Assembly (NCBI GenBank): GCA_026414605.1
Contig: JAOAIP010000037.1
Coordinates: forward strand, 1 to 64,000
DNA from: Bacteroidia bacterium
Lineage (GTDB): Bacteria > Bacteroidota > Bacteroidia > B-17B0 > Aurantibacillaceae
Direction of reading: 5' to 3'
DNA length: 64,000 bases
In this document: positions 7,812 through 16,719 of the stretch, one piece after another
Position numbering within the stretch: position 1 is the first letter of the stretch
Layout of the letters: each line of letters opens with the position of its first letter
Made by a program: the position numbers and the translations under genes
The notes under the pieces: generated by a model
Told to the model about the DNA's origin: nothing
Seen by the model: the letters and a program-made list of their open reading frames with translations, nothing else
Database searches by the model: none

Positions 7812-10010
7812 TTACTTTACATTTTTTTCTAAGAAATTAAACATTTTTGAATACAAATGAAAACGGGTATAGCCCCCATAAATACTATGGTTTTTATTGG
7901 GGTAAACAAAAAATTCAATATCTTTGTTTAATTCTACACATTGTTTGACAAATTCCATTGCGTTTTGAAGATGCACATTGTCATCTGCAGCCCCGTGAAT
8001 GAGTAAAAGTTTTCCTTTGATGTTTTTAATATCATTGATAGGTGAGAGTTGATTGTATCCATTCTGATTATCTTTTGGCAAACGCATATAGCGTTCGGTG
8101 TAGATATTGTCGTAGTATTTCCAATTACTTACAGGGGCTACGGAAATGGCGGCTTTAATTTCATCACTGGCTTTGGTAATCATATTGAGAGCCATAAATC
8201 CTCCGTAACTCCATCCCTGAAAAGCAATTTTGTTTTTATCTACATAAGGTTGTTTTTTGAGAAAACGAACAAATTCTATTTGATCTTGTGTTTCTAATTT
8301 TCCAAGTTGTAAATACGTGCAGTGTTGAAATGCTTTTCCTTTTCCAAAAGTTCCACGACCATCTACACAAGCCACAATGTAGCCCTGTTGCGTTAAAAAT
8401 TGATGAAACCAATATTCATACTCCCAAGCATTATTGACTTTATTTATCCCAGGACCATTATATGCAGTAATGAATACAGGATATTGTTGATTGGGGTTAA
8501 AATCAGCGGGCTTCATTATCCAGTAGTGAAGTTCTATGCCATCTGAAGTTTTGAATGAATAAAATTCTTTTTTACTAAGTTTGTAATTTTTTAGTTTCTC
8601 TTTTAAGGAAGCATTATCTTCTAATACTTGAATTAATTTGCCATCGGCACTATGAAGAGAATATACAGGCGGTTCATTAGCAGAATGATGAGAATAAATG
8701 TAATACTTATAACTTGGCGAAAATTCAATTTTATTAAATCCTTCAGCACTTGATACTAATTTTTTATCCTTTCCATTCCATTTAATTTTGAATACAGGAC
8801 GATGAATGACGCCATTTTCCGTAGATGTATAATAAATTTCCTTTTTTTGTTCATCAACGGCTAAAACATTTTCAACATCAAAATTTCCTTGCGTAATGGC
8901 ATTTACTAATTTGCCTTTAATATCATATAAATATAGATGTTGAAAACCATTTTGATTACTCATCCATATAAATTGCTGATCATTATTGATAAATTGCAAG
9001 ACATCATTGATTTCAATATAAGTATCTGATTTTTCTTCAAAAAATTTTTCATAAGTATTCTTTTGTGGATCAAACAAAAAAAGTTCTAAATGATTTTGAT
9101 ATCTGTTCAAAAGTGAGATACATAGTTTTTCAGTTTTTGAAAGCCAATTAATTCGCGGGATGTAAAGGTCTTGAAAATTGTTAGGTGTGGGGACTTTTAT
9201 AGTGTTTGAATTTTTTACATCGTATACATATAACGTAACTTCTGAATTATCTTCGCCTGCCTTGGGATACTTAAAAGTATATTTGTCAGGATATACATTG
9301 CCATTGTAGATATCCATTGTGTATTCTTTGACATTAGATTCATTAAACTTCAAATATGCAATATAATTTCCATTTGGACTCCAATCAAAAAAATCGGGCT
9401 TGCTAAATTCTTCTTCGTACACCCAATCTGCCCACCCATTTTTAATTTTATTCCATTCTCCATCTGTGGTGATGGCAGTTTCTTTTAATGTAGTCAAATC
9501 TGTAATGTAGATATTATTGTTTTTGACATAAGCGATTTTGGTTTCATCGGGAGAAAATTTTGGAAACATTATAGGATCGTTATTAGAAAGAGAAATGAGT
9601 TTTTTATTAGCAATATCCCATGAATAAGTAATAGATTTTGAAGAATGTCTATAAATGAGTTCTGTATTGGTAGAAATAAGCAAGTACTTTTCTTTATCAG
9701 AAAGCGAATAATCATTTAGTTTCAAATTCGGATTTTGTTGAATAATATCATTGTAAAGTACTAATGTTTGCGTAGTTTTTCCGGTAATTAGTTCTTTTTT
9801 AATAATGTTTTTTTGTTCATCTTCTGTAATGTAAAAGTCGCCTTGCTTTGTAAAAGTAAAATAAGGCGGTGGGGCAGTTCTAAAAGTATATTTAACCCAA
9901 ATATCTTCCAGGGAAATTTTATTTTGAGAAAATGTATATTTTGATGAATACAAAAAGAATACTGCAATAAGAATGAAATAAAAATTAAATAAACGGCTAT
10001 ACTTTGTCAT
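7812..10010 (-). CDS. Dipeptidyl peptidase IV-like serine peptidase (family S9)
   Basis: The 732-residue secreted enzyme would remove N-terminal dipeptides, classically X-Pro. It has an N-terminal hydrophobic signal (FILIAVFFLYSS). The eight-bladed propeller region includes DWVYEEEFSKPDFFDWSP, the double-Glu motif that anchors the substrate amino terminus in true DPP-IV enzymes. The C-terminal alpha/beta hydrolase domain supplies the triad: Ser601 in GWSYGGFM, Asp676/677 in HGAADDNVH and His708 in NKNHSIYGG. Length and order match bacterial DPP-IV, common in protein-degrading Bacteroidota. The gene is convergent with the histidine kinase gene and has no operon partner. Confidence 0.92.
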   Translation of the reverse strand: MTKYSRLFNFYFILIAVFFLYSSKYTFSQNKISLEDIWVKYTFRTAPPPYFTFTKQGDFYITEDEQKNIIKKELITGKTTQTLVLYNDIIQQNPNLKLNDYSLSDKEKYLLISTNTELIYRHSSKSITYSWDIANKKLISLSNNDPIMFPKFSPDETKIAYVKNNNIYITDLTTLKETAITTDGEWNKIKNGWADWVYEEEFSKPDFFDWSPNGNYIAYLKFNESNVKEYTMDIYNGNVYPDKYTFKYPKAGEDNSEVTLYVYDVKNSNTIKVPTPNNFQDLYIPRINWLSKTEKLCISLLNRYQNHLELFLFDPQKNTYEKFFEEKSDTYIEINDVLQFINNDQQFIWMSNQNGFQHLYLYDIKGKLVNAITQGNFDVENVLAVDEQKKEIYYTSTENGVIHRPVFKIKWNGKDKKLVSSAEGFNKIEFSPSYKYYIYSHHSANEPPVYSLHSADGKLIQVLEDNASLKEKLKNYKLSKKEFYSFKTSDGIELHYWIMKPADFNPNQQYPVFITAYNGPGINKVNNAWEYEYWFHQFLTQQGYIVACVDGRGTFGKGKAFQHCTYLQLGKLETQDQIEFVRFLKKQPYVDKNKIAFQGWSYGGFMALNMITKASDEIKAAISVAPVSNWKYYDNIYTERYMRLPKDNQNGYNQLSPINDIKNIKGKLLLIHGAADDNVHLQNAMEFVKQCVELNKDIEFFVYPNKNHSIYGGYTRFHLYSKMFNFLEKNVK

Positions 10011-10297
10011 AAGTTGTTTTTTAATGCTTGCAAGTTTAATGAATTTAATTCTTTACTTATTGAAATTATTCAACCACAAAAATTCAAAAAGCACATAGAT
10101 GATAAGGATTTTGCGGATTTAAATACGGTTTAATTATCTGTATGTTTTTATTTTAGGTATCTTAAAATTAAATACAAAACATCTAAAGATAAACATATCA
10201 TCAAAAAACACCTTTGTAAACATTGTACAAAATCTTGGCGTTCTTGTGGTAAAATATAAACTTAATAGCAACAAAACAATTGGTTAAATGGTAAATT
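10011..10297. other. Gene-free spacer with dispersed repeat remnant
   Basis: No gene is seen. From ~10065 the sequence reads ACCACAAAAATTCAAAAAGC with GGATTTTGCGGATTTAAAT, and at 10221-10260 CATTGTACAAAATCTTGGC and GTTCTTGTGGTAAAAT. The outer parts are complementary (ACCACAA against TTGTGGT), matching the inverted layout of the CTTTGTG repeat family seen elsewhere in this window. Confidence 0.5.
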
Positions 10298-10639
10298 CTA
10301 TTTTTTGAGGTGTTAATATCTATAATAAAGAAAAAGTGCCGTAGGCACGACTCCCTTTGTATTGTAAGGATGGACTTTAGTCCGTCCGAAATAAATCCAA
10401 ACCAAACAAAGAGCCATCGGATCGGTTCATATTTAATCCTAAAAAATGTATCGTTCCTACGGAACTCATTTTGTTTCTATCTTTTGGTCAATGGACTAAA
10501 GTCCATTGCTACAATATCTTTTGTTCCTACGGAACTGAAATTATGTAAATAAAAAAACAATTGCTAATCATTCTAAAAAAATCAATTGATACTCAAATTG
10601 TACTTAGTTAAATTCTATTCAGCACCTCAAAAAAAATAG
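10298..10639. repeat. Hairpin-rich MITE-like element with terminal inverted repeats, copy 1
   Basis: The left end CTATTTTTTGAGGTGTTAAT (10298 onward) and the complement of the right end (CTATTTTTTTTGAGGTGCTG, from 10639 backward) form terminal inverted repeats of ~20 bp. The interior contains several short palindromes: GTGCCGTAGGCAC, GGATGGACTTTAGTCCGTCC, AATGGACTAAAGTCCATT, and GTTCCTACGGAAC twice. A second copy with the same order of elements is at 48405-48742. An 80-codon open frame across it is a by-product. No transposase is present, so any mobility would be in trans. Confidence 0.8.
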
Positions 10640-10726
10640 CCGATTATCTGTCGCATATGTTTAATCCGTGTGTTCAATTAAAATCTCTCATCCCAATACC
10701 AAAATTAACACAATTTATTTTTTATC

Positions 10727-10748
10727 ATATACCTAAAAATAGGTATAT
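10727..10748. promoter_or_regulatory. Perfect palindrome overlapping the suf promoter, candidate operator
   Basis: ATATACCTA (10727-10735) and TAGGTATAT (10740-10748) are exact inverted repeats separated by AAAA. The right arm overlaps the -7 element TATATTTG at 10744-10751, so a bound regulator would block transcription of the suf operon. The layout resembles, but does not exactly match, the IscR type 2 consensus (AT-rich arm, CC..YA). No regulator gene is adjacent. Confidence 0.6.
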
Positions 10749-10751
10749 TTG
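10744..10751 (+). promoter_or_regulatory. -7 promoter element of the suf operon
   Basis: TATATTTG followed by CGGCA is an exact TAnnTTTG match 41 nt upstream of the sufA ATG. Confidence 0.65.
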
Positions 10752-10791
10752 CGGCAGATAATTATTTAGAATAAATCTAAACAATAAATAT

Positions 10792-11118
10792 ATGATAACA
10801 ATCACTGAAAGAGCCAAAGATAAAGCATTAGAATTGATGCAAAAAGAAAACAAAGGCAATGACTATTTTATCCGTGTAGCCGTTGAAGGTGGTGGATGTT
10901 CAGGACTTACTTATAAATTAGAATTTGACAATCAAATTAAAGAAACAGACAAAGTTTTTGAAGACAAAGGGATTAGAATAGTGGTAGATAAAAAAAGTTT
11001 TCTCTACTTAGTAGGTACAGAATTGGACTATACAGATGGCTTAAATGGCAAAGGTTTTGTTTTTAATAATCCTAATGCTACTCGTACTTGCGGATGTGGA
11101 GAAAGTTTTGCGGTTTAA
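10792..11118 (+). CDS. sufA: A-type Fe-S carrier protein SufA/IscA (HesB family)
   Basis: The 108-residue A-type carrier has the three conserved cysteines: Cys36 in GGGCSGLTY, and Cys100 and Cys102 in the C-terminal CGCGESF. It starts MITITERAKDKALELM and includes the usual FDNQI and LDYTDGLNGKGFVFNNPNA segments. It receives Fe-S clusters from the SufBCD scaffold and delivers them to apoproteins. It is the first gene of a seven-gene operon (sufA-B-C-D-S-E-T), with 27 bp to sufB. Confidence 0.93.
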   Translation: MITITERAKDKALELMQKENKGNDYFIRVAVEGGGCSGLTYKLEFDNQIKETDKVFEDKGIRIVVDKKSFLYLVGTELDYTDGLNGKGFVFNNPNATRTCGCGESFAV

Positions 11119-11145
11119 TTAAATATAGAGTGAAATAAAGAAATT

Positions 11146-12594
11146 ATGTCCAACGAAATAATAAAAGAAAAAATAAACAAAGATTACGAATGGGGATGGA
11201 GTTTTGATATTGAAGCAGAAACAGCCCCCAAGGGATTAAACGAAGAAATCATCCGATTTATATCATACAAGAAAAATGAACCTGATTGGTTGTTAGAATT
11301 TCGCTTAAAAGCATTTAGGTATTGGAAAGAAATGAAGCATCCTCATTGGGCTCATCTTAAATTTGATATTCCCGATTTTCAAGATATTATTTATTACGCC
11401 GCACCCAAAAAGAAATCTGTGAATAGTTTAGATGAAGTAGATCCTGAGATATTAAAAATGTTTGAACGTTTAGGAATTCCTTTGGAAGAACAAAAAGTGC
11501 TTGCAGGTGTAACGCCCAATGTGGCTATTGATGCAGTACTTGATAGTGTTTCTGTAAAAACAACCTTTAGAGAAGTATTAGCCGAAAAAGGAATTATATT
11601 TTGTTCTTTTAGTGAAGCCGTTCAAAATCATCCCGATTTGGTAAAAAAATACCTTGGTTCTGTTGTTCCTTATACAGATAATTTTTATGCTGCCTTAAAT
11701 TCGGCTGTATTTTCGGATGGATCATTTTGCTATATACCAAAAGGCGTTCGTTGTCCAATGGAATTATCTACGTATTTTAGAATTAATACCGCTGGTACAG
11801 GGCAGTTTGAACGGACTTTGATTATTGCAGACGAAGAAAGTTATGTAAGTTATTTAGAAGGATGTACTGCCCCACGCAGAGATGAAAATCAACTGCACGC
11901 TGCAGTGGTAGAGATTATTGCTCATAGAAATGCTGAAGTAAAATACAGTACTGTTCAAAATTGGTATCCAGGCGATAAAGAAGGCAAAGGAGGTGTATTT
12001 AATTTTGTTACAAAAAGAGGAATTTGTTTGGAAGAAAACTCAAAAATTAGTTGGACACAAGTAGAGACAGGATCTGCTATTACTTGGAAATATCCATCAG
12101 TAGTATTAAAAGGTGATAACAGTGTAGGAGAGTTTTATTCAATTGCTTTGACTAATAATTATCAGCAAGCAGATACGGGCACAAAGATGATTCATATTGG
12201 AAAAAATACCCGTTCAACAATTGTATCCAAAGGCATAGCGGCAGGATTTAGTGAAAACAATTATCGTGGATTAGTGCAAATTCGTAAAGGGGCAAAAAAT
12301 GCTCGTAATTTTTCACAATGTGATAGTTTGTTATTATCAGATACGTGTGGAGCACATACCTTTCCTTACATTGAAGTGAAAGATACAACGGCAATTGTAG
12401 AACATGAAGCCACTACGGGAAAAATTTCAGAAGAACAACTATTTTACTGTATGCAAAGAGGCATTGATAAAGAAAAAGCCGTTTCTATTATTGTAAATGG
12501 TTATTGCAAAGATATCTTAAACAAACTACCTATGGAATTTGCCGTCGAAGCCCAAAAACTTTTAGAAATTAGTTTAGAAGGTAGTGTGGGATGA
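11146..12594 (+). CDS. sufB: Fe-S cluster assembly scaffold protein SufB
   Basis: The 482-residue protein is full length for SufB. It shows [19 protein letters not shown] near residue 45, [32 protein letters not shown] and the C-terminal [14 protein letters not shown]. SufB forms the SufBC2D complex in the cytoplasm, where clusters are built from cysteine sulfur delivered by SufE and SufS. The stop is TGA. A 116-bp gap carrying a three-fold TTACCCA repeat separates it from sufC, longer than the other gaps in the operon. Confidence 0.96.
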   Translation: MSNEIIKEKINKDYEWGWSFDIEAETAPKGLNEEIIRFISYKKNEPDWLLEFRLKAFRYWKEMKHPHWAHLKFDIPDFQDIIYYAAPKKKSVNSLDEVDPEILKMFERLGIPLEEQKVLAGVTPNVAIDAVLDSVSVKTTFREVLAEKGIIFCSFSEAVQNHPDLVKKYLGSVVPYTDNFYAALNSAVFSDGSFCYIPKGVRCPMELSTYFRINTAGTGQFERTLIIADEESYVSYLEGCTAPRRDENQLHAAVVEIIAHRNAEVKYSTVQNWYPGDKEGKGGVFNFVTKRGICLEENSKISWTQVETGSAITWKYPSVVLKGDNSVGEFYSIALTNNYQQADTGTKMIHIGKNTRSTIVSKGIAAGFSENNYRGLVQIRKGAKNARNFSQCDSLLLSDTCGAHTFPYIEVKDTTAIVEHEATTGKISEEQLFYCMQRGIDKEKAVSIIVNGYCKDILNKLPMEFAVEAQKLLEISLEGSVG

Positions 12595-12610
12595 GAAATA
12601 GGAGTAATCA

Positions 12611-12685
12611 TTACCCATCAACTTAAATTTTAATAAAAAATTACCCATATCAAAAATAACATAGGTAAGCGTTACCCACATCAAA
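12611..12685 (+). repeat. Threefold TTACCCA repeat between sufB and sufC
   Basis: Three similar units, ATTACCCATCAA, ATTACCCATATCAAA and GTTACCCACATCAAA, start near 12610, 12640 and 12671, about 30 bp apart. They fill the sufB-sufC spacer, which is otherwise AT-rich and non-coding. It may be a degenerate tandem duplication or a processing/attenuation site; nothing decides between these. Confidence 0.55.
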
Positions 12686-12710
12686 GAAAAATTAAATTAA
12701 AAAATAAATT

Positions 12711-13472
12711 ATGACACCATTATTAAGTATTAAAAATCTTCACGTTACTGTAGATGGTAATGAGATATTAAAAGGCATTGATTTAGAAATCAATAAAGGT
12801 GAAATACACGCTATAATGGGACCAAATGGTTCAGGAAAATCTACTCTTTCTTATGTCTTAGCAGGAAAAGATGGCTACGAAGTTACCGAAGGAGAAATCA
12901 TCTTTAACGGAAAAAACTTATTAGAACTTAGCCCCGAAGATAGAGCAAGAGAAGGTATCTTTTTGGCATTCCAATATCCGGTAGAAATTCCAGGTGTAAA
13001 TAACATTCAATTTTTACGTACAGCATTAAATAGCATTCGTCAATATAAAGGATTAGAACCAATAGATGCTTCAGAGTTTTTGAAGTTAGTCAAAGAAAAA
13101 CAAAAACTTTTAGACCTTCCTGCTAATCTTATCAATAGATCCTTGAACGATGGATTTAGCGGTGGAGAGAAAAAGAAAAACGAAATTTTTCAATTATCCA
13201 TACTAAATCCTTTGTTGGCAATTTTGGATGAGACCGATTCTGGATTAGATATTGATGCATTAAAAGTAGTAGCCAACGGTGTCAATCATTATCATAACAA
13301 AGAAAATGCTGTTTTGGTAATTACACACTATCAAAGATTATTGGACTATATAGTGCCTGATTTTGTGCATATTTTATACAAAGGGAAAATCATCAAAAGC
13401 GGTGATAAATCATTGGCATTAGAGTTAGAAAAATCTGGTTACGACGCATACAAAGTTGAAACAACAAATTAA
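12711..13472 (+). CDS. sufC: Fe-S cluster assembly ATPase SufC
   Basis: The 253-residue ABC ATPase shows Walker A GPNGSGKSTLSYVLAG, Q-loop FLAFQYPVEIPGV, signature FSGGEKKKNEIFQ and Walker B LLAILDETDSGLDIDAL. The EIPGV and KKKNE variants are specific to SufC rather than to transporters. It powers conformational change in the SufBC2D scaffold. It lies between sufB and sufD, 6 bp before sufD. Confidence 0.96.
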   Translation: MTPLLSIKNLHVTVDGNEILKGIDLEINKGEIHAIMGPNGSGKSTLSYVLAGKDGYEVTEGEIIFNGKNLLELSPEDRAREGIFLAFQYPVEIPGVNNIQFLRTALNSIRQYKGLEPIDASEFLKLVKEKQKLLDLPANLINRSLNDGFSGGEKKKNEIFQLSILNPLLAILDETDSGLDIDALKVVANGVNHYHNKENAVLVITHYQRLLDYIVPDFVHILYKGKIIKSGDKSLALELEKSGYDAYKVETTN

Positions 13473-13478
13473 AAAACA

Positions 13479-14723
13479 ATGGAATTGACAACGACACAAA
13501 GCAATGTATTTTTGAATGAATGGTTGCAACAAATACCTACAAAAGTTCAACACATACCTGATGAAGTTCTTGTAGATGCCTTAAAATATATTGAAGAACA
13601 AGGAATTCCTGATTTGAAAAACGAAGCGTACAGAGGCGTTCCCATTGAAAGTATTCTTAAACGGTACTTTAAAAAAATAGAAATTGCTTCAAAAAATGAA
13701 GTAGCAAATACTCAAGTAGTATTTAAAAATTTTATTGTAGTAGGAGATGCATATAGTGCTTTATCTATTGAAAAAGGCATAAGAGTTTTTACTTCTGCTG
13801 ATAATATCCCACAAGAATACCTGAATTGGATAGGTCATTTTAAATTACATCAAAAAGATTTTTTTGCGGCATTAAATACAGGATATTGTGATAAATTAAT
13901 CATTATTCATATTACAGAAACACTTGATCAACCTTTGCACTTAATTCATTTTATTTCTAATCAAGGCAATTTTAATCAACAGAGAGTACTTGTTATCGTT
14001 GATGAACAAGTGAAAGCCACAGTATTAGAATCCTATCATTTTACTTGTCAACAATCTTATTTCTATAATACTTTATCAGAAATTATTCAAAAAGAGCATT
14101 CTCAATTACATTGGATCAATGTGCAAAATAATCCAACGAATACTATCTATTCTATCAACAATGTCTCTTTTTCTCTTGAAAAATCTGCTATCTTAAAGCA
14201 TCATCAAATTTCTTTGAAAGGATCATTGTGGAGAAATAATATAGAGGTTCATATTCAACAACCAGATGTAAATGCTGAAATGAAAGGTTTATCTATTGGA
14301 AAAAATCAATCTATCATTAGTCAATATACTTCTATTTTGCATCATTCAGGACATTCGCATTCTTATCAACTTTACAAAAATATCGCCGATGACAAAAGTA
14401 CTGTGTTATTCAATGGATTTATTTTAGTAGATAAAAATGCTCAAAAGACCGATGCGTATCAAAATAGTAAAAACATTTTACTCAATGATAATGCTACTTT
14501 ATTTGCTCGTCCACAATTGGAAATTTATGCTGATGATGTAAGATGCTCTCACGGTTCTACCACAGGTTCACTTAATGAAGACGCTTTGTTTTACCTAAAA
14601 ACCAGAGGTATAGAAGAAAAAGACGCTCAACGATTGTTATTACAAGCATTTTTTAATGACATTATTGAAGAGATTGATAATGCTGACATTCGTGAGTTTA
14701 TTATCCAGCAAATTGAATTATGA
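13479..14723 (+). CDS. sufD: Fe-S cluster assembly protein SufD
   Basis: The 414-residue paralogue of SufB is predicted to be all-beta. The C-terminal part holds KTDAYQNSKNILLNDNA, LEIYADDVRCSHGSTTG and LFYLKTRGIEEKDAQRLLLQ, the conserved SufD core including the His of CSHG. The N-terminal half (LKNEAYRGVPIESI) is more divergent, as usual in Bacteroidota. It pairs with SufB in the scaffold. It starts 6 bp after sufC and ends 3 bp before sufS, so translation is probably coupled. Confidence 0.94.
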   Translation: MELTTTQSNVFLNEWLQQIPTKVQHIPDEVLVDALKYIEEQGIPDLKNEAYRGVPIESILKRYFKKIEIASKNEVANTQVVFKNFIVVGDAYSALSIEKGIRVFTSADNIPQEYLNWIGHFKLHQKDFFAALNTGYCDKLIIIHITETLDQPLHLIHFISNQGNFNQQRVLVIVDEQVKATVLESYHFTCQQSYFYNTLSEIIQKEHSQLHWINVQNNPTNTIYSINNVSFSLEKSAILKHHQISLKGSLWRNNIEVHIQQPDVNAEMKGLSIGKNQSIISQYTSILHHSGHSHSYQLYKNIADDKSTVLFNGFILVDKNAQKTDAYQNSKNILLNDNATLFARPQLEIYADDVRCSHGSTTGSLNEDALFYLKTRGIEEKDAQRLLLQAFFNDIIEEIDNADIREFIIQQIEL

Positions 14724-14726
14724 TTT

Positions 14727-15947
14727 ATGAATGAAAATATACAAAAGATAAGAGAACAATTTCCCTTTATTGTTCAACATCCACAAAGTATTTATTTTGA
14801 TAATGCGGCCACTACTCAAAAGCCAATAGAGGTTTTACAATCTATTCAAAACTATTACAAAAACATCAATGCGAATATCCATCGTGGTGTTCATAAGTGG
14901 AGCATATTAGCCACTGAAGCATACGAAGCAGCACGAAAGACGGTGGCTCAATTTATTAATGCACAAGATCCAACAGAAATTATTTTTACTTCTGGTACTA
15001 CGCACAGTGTAAATCTTTTAGCCGATTGTTTATTCAATACTTATTTTCAATCAGGTGATGAAATTGTTTTATCTATTGCCGAACATCATTCTAATATCCT
15101 TCCTTGGCAAAATCGTGCTAATAAATTCGGCGTTCATTTAAAATACGCAACGCTGAATCATCTTTATCAAGTAGATGTTAATCACTTAAAATCATTGGTT
15201 ACAGAAAAAACAAAACTCATTGCCATCACTTATGTATCCAATACATTAGGAACTATCAATGAGGTCAAAGAAATCATTCAATTTGCCCACCAACACAATA
15301 TACCAGTATTAGTAGATGCCGCACAGTCCATTGCTCATTTGAAAACAGATGTGCAACAACTCAATACAGATTTTTTAGTATTTAGTGGACATAAAATGTA
15401 TGCACCTACTGGTGTGGGCGTATTGTATGCTCAAAAAAAATACCATTCGTATTTGTATCCATTGAGTAGTGGAGGAGGGGCTATTATTGATGTAGATTTG
15501 CATAAAACAGAATTTGCCGATGTCCCACTGCGATTAGAAGCAGGAACACCAAACATTGAAGCCGTTATTGGATTAGCCGATGCTATCCATTTTATCAATA
15601 AAAATGGCGGTATCCATCAATTTTATTTATTAGAAGAACATTTAAAAAATTATCTTTACCAACGATTATTTGAATTACAAGATCAACTGGATATTTACAC
15701 AACATTACAAAGCCCTTCTGTATCGGTTATTTCATTTAATGTCAAAAATCAACATCCTTTTGATGTAGGAACATTATTGAATAATTATGGTATTGCCGTT
15801 CGTACAGGACATCATTGTACGCAACCTTTAATGAAGCACTTAAAAATTCAAGGAACGGTAAGAGTATCTTTAGCCGCTTATAATACGATTGAAGAAATTG
15901 ATCGTTTTATTCAAGCATTACACAAAACCATCAAAATGCTTTTATGA
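14727..15947 (+). CDS. sufS: Cysteine desulfurase SufS
   Basis: The 406-residue PLP enzyme removes sulfur from cysteine as an enzyme persulfide. The PLP-binding Lys is K223 in FSGHKMYAPTGVGVLY. The nucleophile is Cys364 in VRTGHHCTQPLMKH, the short-loop form of group II (SufS-type) desulfurases. The substrate-binding region YFDNAATTQKP starts near residue 23. The stop codon overlaps the sufE start (ATGA at 15944), consistent with the SufS-SufE pair being made together. Confidence 0.96.
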   Translation: MNENIQKIREQFPFIVQHPQSIYFDNAATTQKPIEVLQSIQNYYKNINANIHRGVHKWSILATEAYEAARKTVAQFINAQDPTEIIFTSGTTHSVNLLADCLFNTYFQSGDEIVLSIAEHHSNILPWQNRANKFGVHLKYATLNHLYQVDVNHLKSLVTEKTKLIAITYVSNTLGTINEVKEIIQFAHQHNIPVLVDAAQSIAHLKTDVQQLNTDFLVFSGHKMYAPTGVGVLYAQKKYHSYLYPLSSGGGAIIDVDLHKTEFADVPLRLEAGTPNIEAVIGLADAIHFINKNGGIHQFYLLEEHLKNYLYQRLFELQDQLDIYTTLQSPSVSVISFNVKNQHPFDVGTLLNNYGIAVRTGHHCTQPLMKHLKIQGTVRVSLAAYNTIEEIDRFIQALHKTIKMLL

Positions 15948-16363
15948 GTCAAAATAAAATTTTAAAAATAGAAAAAGAATTGTTGGATGAATTTGAATTA
16001 TTTGGAGATGATTGGGAAGCAAAATATAATTACATCATTGAATTAGGAAAAACTTTGCCTGCTATGCCCAATCAATACAAAACAGACGATTATCTTATCA
16101 AAGGATGTCAAAGCAGAGTGTGGCTAAAAGCCGATAAAGAAAATAATCTATTGCATTTTATGGCGGATAGTGATGCTTTGATACCAAAAGGAATTATTGC
16201 TTTGCTATTGAAATTAGTGAATCATCAATCTGCCGATGAGATTTTGAATTACGATTTTGGGATTATCAATAAAATTGGCTTACAGCAACATTTATCACCA
16301 ACAAGAGCAAATGGATTGGTGAGTATGATCAATTCTATTAAACAATACGCAAAAGCACAATAA
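15944..16363 (+). CDS. sufE: Sulfur acceptor protein SufE
   Basis: The 139-residue protein accepts persulfide sulfur from SufS on Cys55 in LIKGCQSRVWL, the hallmark SufE site. It also has the usual DDWEAKYNYIIELGKTLP start and ISPTRANGL-like end (HLSPTRANGLVSMI). It overlaps sufS by 4 bp and precedes sufT by 14 bp. Confidence 0.95.
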   Translation: MSQNKILKIEKELLDEFELFGDDWEAKYNYIIELGKTLPAMPNQYKTDDYLIKGCQSRVWLKADKENNLLHFMADSDALIPKGIIALLLKLVNHQSADEILNYDFGIINKIGLQQHLSPTRANGLVSMINSIKQYAKAQ

Positions 16364-16377
16364 AAAATTTTTATATT

Positions 16378-16707
16378 ATGCCTGCTCTCATTTATACAAA
16401 TAACACAGAGTTAATGCAGAAGGTGATAGATACTTTGAAAACTTGTTATGATCCTGAAATACCTGTAGATATTTGGGAATTAGGGCTTATATACGAATTG
16501 CACTTGAACGATCAGAATGAACTCAAAGTAGTGATGACTTTGACTTCACCAAATTGTCCTGCGGCAGAGCACTTGCCATTAGAAGTAGAAAACAAACTCA
16601 AAGAATTACCTGAATTAAAAAAAGTAGAAATTCAACTGACCTTTGAACCGCCTTGGGACAAAAGCCGAATGAGTGAAATCGCTCAATTAGAGTTAGGATT
16701 TTTATAA
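16378..16707 (+). CDS. sufT: MIP18/DUF59-family Fe-S assembly factor SufT
   Basis: The 109-residue protein has the DUF59 pattern: CYDPEIPVDIWELGLIY followed by VVMTLTSPNCPAAEHLP. The Asp-Pro-Glu motif and the Cys in SPNCPA are conserved in SufT and PaaD-like proteins, which help mature Fe-S proteins. As the last gene of the suf operon it fits the SufT role. The convergent rlmD stop is only 12 bp away with no clear terminator between. Confidence 0.9.
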   Translation: MPALIYTNNTELMQKVIDTLKTCYDPEIPVDIWELGLIYELHLNDQNELKVVMTLTSPNCPAAEHLPLEVENKLKELPELKKVEIQLTFEPPWDKSRMSEIAQLELGFL

Positions 16708-16719
16708 GAATCTGTTCTC

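Noticed and set aside
10310-10552. 80-codon open frame, similar to a 72-codon frame at 48449-48667
   Set aside because: The similarity is explained by the shared repeat element; the frames run through palindromes, differ in their starts and have no leader signals.
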